DNA of 64,000 nucleotides, taken from Icerya purchasi. Taxonomy: Eukaryota > Arthropoda > Insecta > Hemiptera > Monophlebidae. The stretch covers positions 447,443,292 through 447,507,291 of the forward strand of contig CM077115.1 in NCBI GenBank assembly GCA_039619475.1, written 5' to 3'. This document shows positions 12,501-24,500 of this stretch, piece after piece; the stretch's first letter is position 1, and every line of letters begins with the position of its first letter. The notes under the pieces were generated by a model, which saw nothing but the letters and a program-made list of their open reading frames with translations, made no database searches and had not been told where the DNA came from. Both the position numbers and the translations under genes were made by a program.

Positions 12501-15500
12501 TCCACGTTTTATCCTAAACTTTTCAAATACCCCTCGGAGTTAGTCTTCTTTCCTGTGTCCAAAATAAATCTTCCGAGTCGACTGTTATTAATGAATTCAA
12601 TTGCATCTTCAATATTCTACATTCCCTATTCACTCTCTTATTTTCACTTATGATTCAAAGAGACCGAAAGGAGTAGGCCCACCTTTACTATCCCATCTCT
12701 TGATCATTACGAATCTATTAGATTACTTTCCTTCTGCTTTATCTTCGCCACCGAATTCTTAGTTATTCTGCGTGCTGCCCTTTATATCGCTTCTAATTAT
12801 TCTAATAATTTTGTTATTTTTTCTGACACCAAAAATGTGTTTCTAATAATCGTTACTTCGCCCCTTTCTCCCCCCTCAGTACATCCAATTCGTTTTGTTC
12901 GGTCATTAATCTATAAATTGTTTACCTGTTGTTCTATTCATATTGACTTCCTGCGAATTCCTGGCCATGCAGGGATTGATGACAATGAATAAGCTGATTT
13001 TCTGACCTGATCTGCTGCACATATCGGTCAATTTATTACCGAATTTTCTGTTTCTAATATTAATTTTCTTTCCGATAACTATCATTCTAAACTTTGGCGA
13101 TATATTTATTCTTCGCTTTTTATTAATTCTCAATCTTTTTACCTTTTTATTCCGACTTCCCGACTATGGTACCATGATTATCCTCATCTCTGTCGTTTCT
13201 TCATTTCTTCCATTTGTCGTCTTCCCTTTGACCCCATAATTTGCTACTTTCATCTCCTTTTGTTTTTCTCTGACAACCTCTTCTTTTTGTCAATTTCACC
13301 CTAACGACGGCAGTTGAATTTGAACCCCGATCATATTTGCTTTGAATGCTCCGCTATCTACGCTAAACGTTCATATTTATAATTTCAGCTTCTAGGCTTG
13401 TATCTTTCTTTAGCTTATTACACATCCTTCATCCTCTATAGTTCCTATTATTGCTTCCTTCCTTTTCTCAGTTTCTAACCGCATTAAGAACTATCTTGTA
13501 TTGTTCCTTCTAGTATCTCGTATGGTAGCGTTGGGTTAATGCTCTCCTTTGGTGAGTCCAAGAAAAAAAAAAAAAAAAAATATATATATATGAGTAAGAT
13601 GGAGAGTATTTGAACATTAAATCCGTTACTGAAAAATAAGAATGCAGAGAGAACGTAAACATTTCAATCAAGAATGAAAAGAGATTTCGATATATTCCTG
13701 ATCAGAGGACCTTTTTCGTTCAGCACCATCACTGAGACGATTAAAAGTACGAACGTTTTTACACTAAAAAAAAAAAAAGGAATCAAAGAAGATTAAAGAA
13801 GATGGAAATTAAGCGATGAATGGAAATGAACAAGAAATATTATATGAAACGTAAAAGTGGAACAGCGTATCGAAACAGAATCATCATTGTGTTCCATTCT
13901 ATTGCATAACCACCAGAGTACTGGAGTCCTTAAACATTAAATCTACCGCTCAAAAATAATAAGAATTCAGAGAAAACGAACATGACATTTGAAAAGAAAA
14001 AAATTAATTTCGTCCCTGGATTATACCAAGTATCGTTGTTGGCCATTACAGATGTGTATAACTCCAATCCGTTTCCGCAGAATAATTTCATTTTTTTACA
14101 AAAACTGACTGACTTTTCTTAAAATTTTTTATTTTTCACTTGGAAAATAAAATTTTACTCGGCCAATGAAATTGATTTTCTTAATTATACATTTGAACAA
14201 TGTTGATTTGCTCTAATAATGCATGGGTTTTTAATGTGAAAAGTAGAACTAGAAAACATGTTCGTAATTTATATGTTTCTCTCATTAGTGAACCTTAACT
14301 TCGCAATCCTCGACGTCCTGCTGAAGGTATGGGGGACTTTATTTTTATTTTACTTTAAGGGAGAGAAAATTTTGGTAATTTTTAGTATATGTTCTTTTTT
14401 TTTTTTATTTTGTATCAGTAGTTAACTTTGTATCATTTTTTCTCTATACACGTAAAACAGATAAAAATATGTACAAAATGAAATTTGTAGTGTAGTAGAA
14501 AAAGTACACATATTTACATAGCGGTTTATAATTTTATAGAGATAAAAAATTCGTTCGAAATTATACCCAGAGAACAGTTGCCGGTTATATTTATCGCGAA
14601 AAATTACGAAGAGAAATGTAATTGGATATCGGATCTCATTATGCTGAATACAAGATGGTATGCAAAATTTAATTACTCTTCAGCAGTGATATCATTCAAT
14701 CGGAATTATAATGTCGTACTTATATTTTTGGCCTTTAATTTTAAAAAAAAAAACAAATAATACATACTACTTTTTATCGTTAGTTTTTTATTAAACGGAA
14801 AAGGGAAAATGAAAAATTCGTTTTTTCAATCGGTAATTATGTTTAAGAGAGTTATAATTAGTCGTTTAAAAATATTAAACACTGCGCAACGAGCAGAATG
14901 CAATGTCGAAGCAAAAACGCTGCTAATAACTTAAAATTGTGTGTGTGTGTGTGTGTGTTTTTATACATATTAATGCAAATCATGCTTGCAGCAGGATCTA
15001 TTGAAATCCGAAAGTATTAAATAGTGTTACAAATTCCGGTAGAAGAAACACCGGCATCCGAACGATACGAAAAGAAGACGTCAGTGTATATGTTTGGTGT
15101 GTATAAATCGCACAGCGACAAAAATATGTGTTTTATAGGGGGGTTTGAAATATCAGTGTTGTGAGAAATTTTATTGATATACATAGGACGTTCAAAAACA
15201 TTTGCACTGATTTTTTACGTCGAGGTAACACTACAATTTCAAGTTGTGCAGTGTCAAATAGTTCTCGAGTTATTCAAGTTCGCCTAATGTGTGTTCGATT
15301 TCTGTGGCGCAAACAGTGAACTAGTATCTGCTCCGGTTATTTTTACGTACTCGTTGCTTCTGTTACCAATTATGTAGTACTTGATACAATCTGTTTCACT
15401 TTATTACAATCGTTTTAACTTATTTAAATTGCGCAACTTTGTAACGTAACTAATGAGGATAACAGAAATTATATATATATTTCGATTACTCTTTTTACGC

Positions 15501-18500
15501 AAATATATGTTTTTATTATATTTTTCTTTCGGGATATTTTTTAAATTTAGTATTTTCATGTATAACAATTATTAAAATTTATTATTTGCACCGAAGCGAT
15601 CTTTTTTAAAATTTAAATGCGTGTATTTTTATAATTCGTTTTTATCCTATTTAAGCAATAAATTCTTCTTCGCTTACTTCTGTTATATTGCGTACGGCAA
15701 TTATTATCAAAAGTATAAGAATTTTTTATAATTTTTCAACCTTTATAGTAAGTGAAAAAAGTTTGCGTGAGAAAAAAGGTGGTAAAATGTTTTTTAACGA
15801 ATAACACTAAACACATTTCTTCTAGCAAATCCAGAAGATGCAGTATACAAAACTATATGTACTAAACAATTCTGAAAGTTACAGAACATTATAGATGTGG
15901 CATTAAAGACTGGAGTCAACCTACCACGCTAGTTTTTGATAAATCATCAGCCATACGAGAGTAACTAGTGTGTTTTATGCAATATTCATGTTGTTTCAAT
16001 TTTATGATCATCGGCAATTCCCCTGAATTAACATAAAAAAAAAAAATATACAAAAAAGTGTAATGTAACCTGATGTTTTATCACAGTTGGAGCGTAATCT
16101 GATACTTGGACAGTATAAATTAGAAGGCCTTATACAAAATAAAAATAAATTAATAATAAACGATAGCAACGCCAATAGTGGTCAACGGACCGGGGTGGTG
16201 TAAAAAAAAAAAATAAATAATAAAAAAAAAATCTGATACTTCCGCTGTTGGTGTACATCAGAATCAGACATAATACTGGAATGTACCCGTTAATTTTTTG
16301 TTTTTTAATAGACCACCTAAGCGAGTGTGACCTATGCGATTGAAATCTTAAGTTTCTACTTAAATAATTAATACTTATAAACAGTTAATATATAGAAGAA
16401 ACCAGTTAATAATTTGCAACGGTTTAATATACCGGGTAACTTTTTGTTCCACGTACAAAAACTGTTACTATTATGTAACAGACCATTACAGTAAATGGGT
16501 TTGCAAATATTAGAAGTACTGTTGATATCGCTTAAGCGAGAGCAATGCGGATCGATTTGTTTTGTTTTCTTTTGAAGAAGAATGAGACTGAAATATATAT
16601 ACGAGTTAGTGGCGATGGAGAAGAGTTGGATTATACAAACGCACTATTTTCGATTGGTATCGCCAGTGTGTAAGGCCGAACAAAAGTCGGGTGATATTGT
16701 ACGGCGGAAAATCCGTAGCCCTGTTCTATGTAAACATCACACAATCCACGTTATTTTCAATGAAGTTCTTAAGCTTTCTGTTCGTTAAATTGAAACAATA
16801 ACGGATATTAAGAGTGTAAATAGTACATAAATTATCGTGATAAAAAAAAAAAAAAAAAAAATATAGAATTCAGCCGTGACATGGGTGAATCATATTACAT
16901 AGGAGAAGTTAAATTATTACACTGCCATTTATCAAGAATGGAAATCCAAATTTTTGAACTATCACGTGAGTTACAGAAAACGAAACGTGGGCCTACCTGT
17001 ACGACCTGTCCATCAAAATAGAATCAACCTCGTGAAAACACTCTTGTTCTTCAACCTTGAAAAAAGTGCATCGTACAAAATCAGTATACAGTATTGTTCT
17101 AACTTGTTTCTTTGATTATCGTGGGGTAATTTTTTTTATTATGCAGACCCTAAAGATCAATCCATCGATTCCGATGATTGCGTACTTGTATGAGAGAACT
17201 CAAGAGAAAAGACCATCAGAAACATTCAGAATTGAAGGATTCGTGGTTACTGCATCACAACAGGGTTCGTCCGCACATTTCGACTTACCCAGTTACTACT
17301 CATCTGAAAAAGAAAAACAGCGAATTGATGTTGTGTATCCTTCGTATTCTTTATATGTGCGGTGTCGCGTTGTTTTTAACTATGTCCATCCCTAAAAAGG
17401 TACTTCGGAGATGTTCAATTGAAATCAGAGTGGAATTGCAGAATTCCTGTATAACGCTCTTCAAATTTTTCATTGAAAATGATTTCGCGAATACATTCGA
17501 CCGATGTGATTGATGTATATTGCAAGTAATAGTAGATATTTTGAGAGAAAAAACATCCTATAATCCTTAAAATTTTGTGATTTTGTAAAGACTTTTGATG
17601 GAACGAATGGTGTTTTTTTTTTCTTCTTTGTTGGTAAAAAAAATCGACTCTTTTTAACTTAATATTTTCTAATTCCGCATAGATTAATCGTACCTTGATG
17701 GAAGCTACACTTATACATTTGAACTGTTACGCTTTACACAATTTTGTGGTTGTGCCAACTTTGTGTATAATATTACCAACAATTTATTCTCAAAATTCGG
17801 ACTTGCGTTGGTGAAATCGAACCGGTTTTACCTCAAAATAGATACAGATTGACACCGAAACATATAAGCACCGAAAACATTTTATTACCGGTGTATAATT
17901 AGTTACACTGTAACCCACTATGGTCGTTAACCGCATACGCAGTGTTTTCTTGACACAGATAAAAAAAAAAAAAATCAGTGCGTATTGTTTTTGAACGTTT
18001 TTTTTGTATTTTATTGAAATCCGACACAAAGGAAAAATGTTACTAAAACACAAAAACAACAAAGCCAGAATTCCGTCGAGGAACATTAATGTGATAGAAA
18101 ATAAAAAATTAGCGAAATGGATACGAAGAAGAATTAATCTTTCTTATACCTCAATTCTATCTTGGTATTGGTGTCGAATTGAGTTTTATTAAAATTTTAT
18201 TTATAAATTTCATGAAAAAGAATAAATACTTTTAACAAATATGTCGTAAAATTTCCGACAAATGAATTATTTTAAACAAAATAATTAAAAAATCTAAAAT
18301 GTCTTCCGTATATATTAGTTTTATTTGTTTTTTTTTGTTTTTTTTTCTTCTATATTTACAGTATGTTAGATAGAAGTTTAAATAGTGTACTCGAAAATGA
18401 GGAGAAAAAAAATCCAGTCCAGTTACCTCCGGTTAGTTTGTATAGATTTGCTGAACCAGATTCTCCTTCAAATATCGTATTCGAAGACAGATCTACTTCT

Positions 18501-21500
18501 GGTGGTATGATGATTAAGGTAAAAATATCGGTCATTACGTATTGTACTAATTTAAATTATTCGTTTTACAATTCTCGACTAAAAAAGTAAGCGATACGGT
18601 GTTTATTATTAATTTTTTTGATTGTTCGTTTTAAAAATATTCATTTAATAATTTAAACACTATAAAATAATGCATCAATATTATAAAAAACCCTTAATTA
18701 TTACTATTAATGCGAAACAATAATGTGTCAAAACTAATAACACTATTTATTTTGCTTCGTTTTTTTTTGTTTTTTTTTTTTTAAATAAAAAATATCGGAG
18801 ATACAATGAATGACAACATTATTAATTTGGGTATAATAAATATAGTACCGAGAAAATTTATTTTCTACAATAAGTGATTAGCTTGAGTTTTTTTTTTTTT
18901 TTTTTTTTCGTACTACTTCATTTAAATTAGACTGAAGCAGAATTAAATTCCTACATCTAATTATCGTACGCGCGCGACATGTGAGCGGAAAACTACATCA
19001 AGTAATTGATGAAATTAAAAAAAATTGGATATATGTTTCGTAATATTTTAAAATTACCATGAAGCGGTACTTGTGTTGTTATATGTCAACGATGATTGCT
19101 GATGATGTTCGTGACTGTTACTGCTGATGAACCGAATAGAGTAGATTCAATTTTGTTACAAGATTCTAACTGTTGTTGATAACAATGAAAAATAGACAAA
19201 CATTTCTGTGCTGTTTGCTACCGCCGAATTGTTAATGAACTGCTACCGTTACTAGTGCGGTTACTGTAGTTGTCTTATTGTACGTATGTAACTGCAAAGA
19301 GCAGCATGTGCAGCGTTAACTGCTGACAGAAATGGTTCCAGCCGAACGCTGATGCTTGCCAGCGGCCTCTGTTGGTGAACTATTGTTGGCATTGTTGGTA
19401 AAACTGCTGAAGTTGTCGTACTGTGCATGTACAGCTCTTAAGAAAGTAATGATGACGGTTGTTGGAGCTGAGGCCGGATGAGCGCAGTGTTCTTTCGCAA
19501 AGCTCCGAAAAAAGGGCTTTTGGTCCGCAGCAGTACCGGTGCTATTCGAATGGAGCAGTGTTTGACTCTGTTGCATGAGCGTATTGCTTACAATTTCCCC
19601 AAAACTCGGATTGATGCTAACTAACGATAGGTCCAAACTTTACAACTAAAATGAGTGATGACCAATCAGAAACCAGTTCTTTGTTATTAAAAGTGATAAA
19701 CAAAATTTCTGGAAAGGCAATGAAAAGTACGCGGCAACACCGAATTCCACTAATTATCATAATCGTCACATCAATTGAAATTCGTAGTGTAGAAAATCAT
19801 ATACATCTAATGAATGTTCAACTAATGTTATGTAGAGCAGTTCTTAATTTCTTACGCTCTCTGAAGATTATTTTAAAAATCACGGAATAAAATATAATAA
19901 TAAATTACGATTGCGAAGCAACTGTAAAATTCTTTATTAACAACTCCGCTGGTGTAATAGAAAATGACACACTTCTTTATTCTTACACGATTGCACATTT
20001 ATAATTCATTTCAGTGATCTTCTTTTATTCCTCGATCTTTGGTCAACATTACTTAGAATCGCTTTAAAGCATCTCTAATTGTCGGGCCTTCTCTTTCATT
20101 AGCTGCTATTTGTTCATCTTTGTATTTTCCATTACTTGTGAAATGAATTTTTGCCGCCACGGTCTGTTCTTTTGCCACTTACTACTAGTGCCCTTCAATT
20201 ATTCATGTTAAATATCTGTTATTCCTTATTACAAATTGCACATCTCCTTCCGCTTATGATGATCTTCGTTAATATTCTTGAGCACTTTTGTATTTTTAAT
20301 TTTATCTAACCGGTTAACTTTTTGCATTTTCCTCCAACACCAAATTTCAAACGCTTCTAATTGTTTTTGCCTTCCTTTATTTATGGTATCCAAATTTCTG
20401 CACCATAGAAAAGCACATTCCAAACCAGTGGCGGCTCGTGAGTAACAGAAGTGGAGGTTCACAATTAAATATATTAAATATTACACAAATATTTATTGAA
20501 AACAATTTATCAAAAACTATATATATATATATAAACTCGGCCATTATGGCCTGACCCCTCTTGCTTTCATTTCTGTCTCTTTCTCTTCTATACTTTGTAT
20601 AAAATGATCAAAATTTACAACATAATTCTTACTGGTATCAACACACACAAAAAATAACATAACCTCAAAAATCTTATTCTAACATTTAACTTCCGTTATA
20701 TAAAATAAGACATTTTTTCGTTACATATTTCATTACATAAAATTGTGACATTTTTTAAATAACAATAACAAAAATCCTATAAAATATAACAAACGTTACA
20801 TAAAATTGGGACATTTTTTGGGACATTTAGCATTACATAAAATTGGGACATTTTTTTGGAACATTTAGCGTTACATAAAATTGAGACATTTTTCTGGGAC
20901 ATTTTTTCGAATGGGGGGTAGCCTAAGAATTACGTTGTAATTAATATATATGTATGTATGTATGTCTCTGTGTGTTTGTGCGCATATTAATAATTTTCAG
21001 TTAAAAGTCTTGTAAACTAAATCTATTCTTCTATCTTTCTTTAAAGAAAAAAAATCTATAACAGTTTCATGAAAGTTAGGAATATTGTGGAACATTTGTT
21101 TTTCAATTGATAACATAGCTAAAGCATTTAACCTGTCTTCACACATTGTACTACATAAAAATGTTTTAATTCGTTTTAGTGTCGAAAAACTTAGTAAGAA
21201 TATAATTAGCACTTTTTATCCTTAAGTAAAATTACAATTTTAGATAGAAACTTCGTCACTATTGAAAATATTCGAATGAATATATGCGGTCCATCATTAA
21301 AAACTAAACTGTGTTCCCAATGATCGATTGTGTATACATATTCAAAACGTTATTAGTATTTTTAAAAGTGATGTGGTTTCTACCAAATATTTTAATTTTA
21401 ATTTTAATAATATGAACTGTGAAAACTCGTTACATATTTTTATTTAAGTACATTAAAAACAAACAAAAGTTAAAATTTTGCAAAATGTTGGTTGTTATTG

Positions 21501-24500
21501 TTTTTTAAGTCTATGTAATATTTATATTTTATCATTATTTGAATTTATCAATTATTACAATTATTTTGAATTTGCTTAAAAAGAAAAACAATTAAATTTT
21601 TATGCTAAAATATTCAGCCAACATTTTGAACAGTATCATCAGTTTTACATAATGCATGTCTCACCAACAAGAGTATAATAAAATGACAAATTATAAGATA
21701 CAGTAGAAATTAGTTATAAAAACATTCAAAAAGCTGAATAATCTGGTTGTTATATCCCATATCAAATAAAGCATTATAATTTTTTAATGTTCAAAATTTA
21801 CTACTAATGAACAGTTCGTTACGAAAATGACACGAAATATTTTGGCATAAATTACACTGAATAAGCAATCATTTATTTATAATTATAACTGCACATATTT
21901 CTTAGTCAAAAACACAAACAACACACTTTCTTTTTTGTACATAAAAGTATGATAATAAAAAAACTTAAATCAGTATAAAGCAAGAGTAAGAGAAAAAAAA
22001 CTGTACCAAAACGGAAGTGGTTTGATATTTTCTTACTTTTGAAGAAATTTGTAATGTTTCGATTTTTTATTATAATAAAATAAGTATAGTAATCTTTTTC
22101 TAATATTTTTTGCAATGGTCTTACCACAGGTTTTCATCAATGTTATACTTATAATAAGTATTTTACATGTTGACACTAACAAAATAAACAGAACAAAAAA
22201 TAACGGTATATCTGTTCTGTTTATATAAATTTCATTTTTTCATTGAAAAAGATTAAGGGTGATGTTTTTGTTAAATTCATCTGCATAAATCTTTCAAAGC
22301 TAAAAGCTAATTGGTATGCTGTTATAACCAATTTTTACTGGATTTCAATATTTGGAAATTATAATGTTGACAAATAGAATCACGGTAATTTTAAACACAA
22401 CTGTTTTTAAATGTACAATATTGTACTAACTTGTATATGTATGGAACACAATAACACAATCGATATAATATAGATGCAATTATACGCTTTTCTTATAAAA
22501 TAAAAGTAAAAATAAGCACATAAATATGCTCCAATCAAACTTTATTTCCTTCAAAATTCAAATATGGTTTAAAAAAATGTAAACATATAATCGTTTTATG
22601 AAAACTTATCGATTAATTCTGTTTATAATCAAATTCACTTCATTAAAGTACTGCTCACCTACAAAATATGATCTTGCAATAACAACGCCTATCGTTTGGT
22701 TCACAATTCGAGTGTGCTCCATCAAGCCTATGTAACACATGCACTAACACAACATCATTTTTATCTTTCTGACACACTACTACATAGTACTTACACGGTT
22801 TTCGATCGCACGTGCTACAAGTAGCCTTCACACTAAAAGAATTCCGGACAAAACTTAATTACTTTTTAAAAATGTAAAATCAATTTATTTTTAACATTAA
22901 TTTTACTAATAGTGATATATAAATAATAAATATAAATAAAAATATTAGATTCTACTTTTTTAAAGTTGAATCCAGGGTGTTCACGTGCGAATGTGAACAC
23001 ATGAACGAGCCGCCACTGTTCCAAACGTATACTTTTATTAATCTTTCCCGTAATTCTATGTTATTGGATGTTAGCAGTGATTTCTTTTTAGTGAAGTCTC
23101 TTGCCTGCGTTATCCTAGAGCTTATTTCCTGATCACCCTTCCATCTTCTGTTATTATTGAACCAAGGTATCTGTGCTTTTTTACATGTAGTATTTCGTTG
23201 TCTAATTTTATTTTTACTGCTTTATTATTTTCCATTTTGCTGCATTTCATTACCACGACGGTTTTCTTCTTATTTGTTGTCATGTTAAAGCGTTTAAGAA
23301 TTGAGCTTATTTTAATCAATGCATCCGACAAGGTTTTTTCACTTCCTGCTATTACAGCTATGTCATCCGCAAATCTAAATGATTTTATCTTCATTCCACC
23401 TATATTGATCCCACCGTTACTAGTTTCTGTCCCATGTTTAAACGCTTGCTCGTCGCGATAGCCTAGTTGTTATAGCGCTTAGCTTCCGTTATGGAAGTAT
23501 CGGGTTCGATCCCGGGCGACGGCAAAGTAATTACGAAAAATTAAATTAAAATACTCGCTAATAGTCACGTGAAAGGCAATAACAAACCACCATGTACAAC
23601 ATCATATGCGCGCTAGATCAGCACACAGCAGACACACACGGGACCGCACGTGTAGCGCGATAAGAAGCGGCTACAATCAGTTTCGAATGTAATCCTGCGA
23701 GTGTACACACGTGTTGCATATAACAATTGCCTAGTACATAACCTATATCTGTACAGCTGAAAAATGTACGAATAGGTTGTCTACCAACCGGAAATGGTTG
23801 AGGAGATAATAATGATCTACATACATATATATATATATATTAAAAATCAATGGTGATAGACTGCATCCTTGCCTTACTCTTTTTCTGACTTTCGCTTCTA
23901 TTTCTAAGTTTCTATTCGTAATTATTAGTCTTTGTGCTTTGTATAGCTTTTTTTAATATACTTCTGTCCTTAAAGTCAACGTTTATTCTTGTTAAAGTTT
24001 GATCTAGAATGATCCCCAGTCACATTTGTCAAATGCTTTCTCTAACAAGGAAAGCACTCGAACCCGAACTCACCGATTTTGATGAAATTGATATATGTTG
24101 TAGAACACAAAAAAATAAAAGACCCGTGTTTTTTTATATCTGCTAATAAACATATTAAGGGGGTGAAAACTACCCCCAAAGTTTGCCAAAAAAATCGTTT
24201 TTTCTAAATATCTCGACTAACAATTAATATTTTTTGGTAAAACAAAATTGAGATTACTCCTTTCGGAAAAGCAAGTAATTCATGATAATTTGAACAATAA
24301 TTGATGCATCCCCTATTTTATAGGGGTTGAAACCCCATATTTAATTTATTATTTTGATGCTAAAAAATAGTAAAAAATCTAAAAAAAATGTTCAACTAAT
24401 AAAATGATAAAATGAAGTTGACCTATTTCGGTATTTTCGTTAATTTCACCCCTAAAGTGGTAAACTACCTCTAACACAGAAAAACCAAAAATAGGAATTT

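Larger units (their letters stand above)
20426..23018 (-). mobile_element. hAT transposon with 8-bp TSD TTCCAAAC
   Basis: Terminal inverted repeats CAGTGGCGGCTCGT (20426-20439 and, inverted, 23005-23018) are bounded by the perfect 8-bp duplication TTCCAAAC at 20418-20425 and 23019-23026. The minus strand keeps the C-terminal dimerisation domain of a hAT transposase at 20997-21212 ([27 protein letters not shown]), most like ZMYM1-type hAT proteins. The middle, which should hold the DDE core, is AT-rich with no long frame. The copy is therefore a defective, internally decayed element. It interrupts the RTE-like LINE. Confidence 0.93.

Noticed and set aside
15185..15310. Mariner 5' terminal inverted repeat
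   Set aside because: The matching 3' end could not be found after 17560, so the assignment stays open.
20730..20912. CRISPR array
   Set aside because: Imperfect tandem units with variable spacers inside a eukaryotic hAT; this is a minisatellite.
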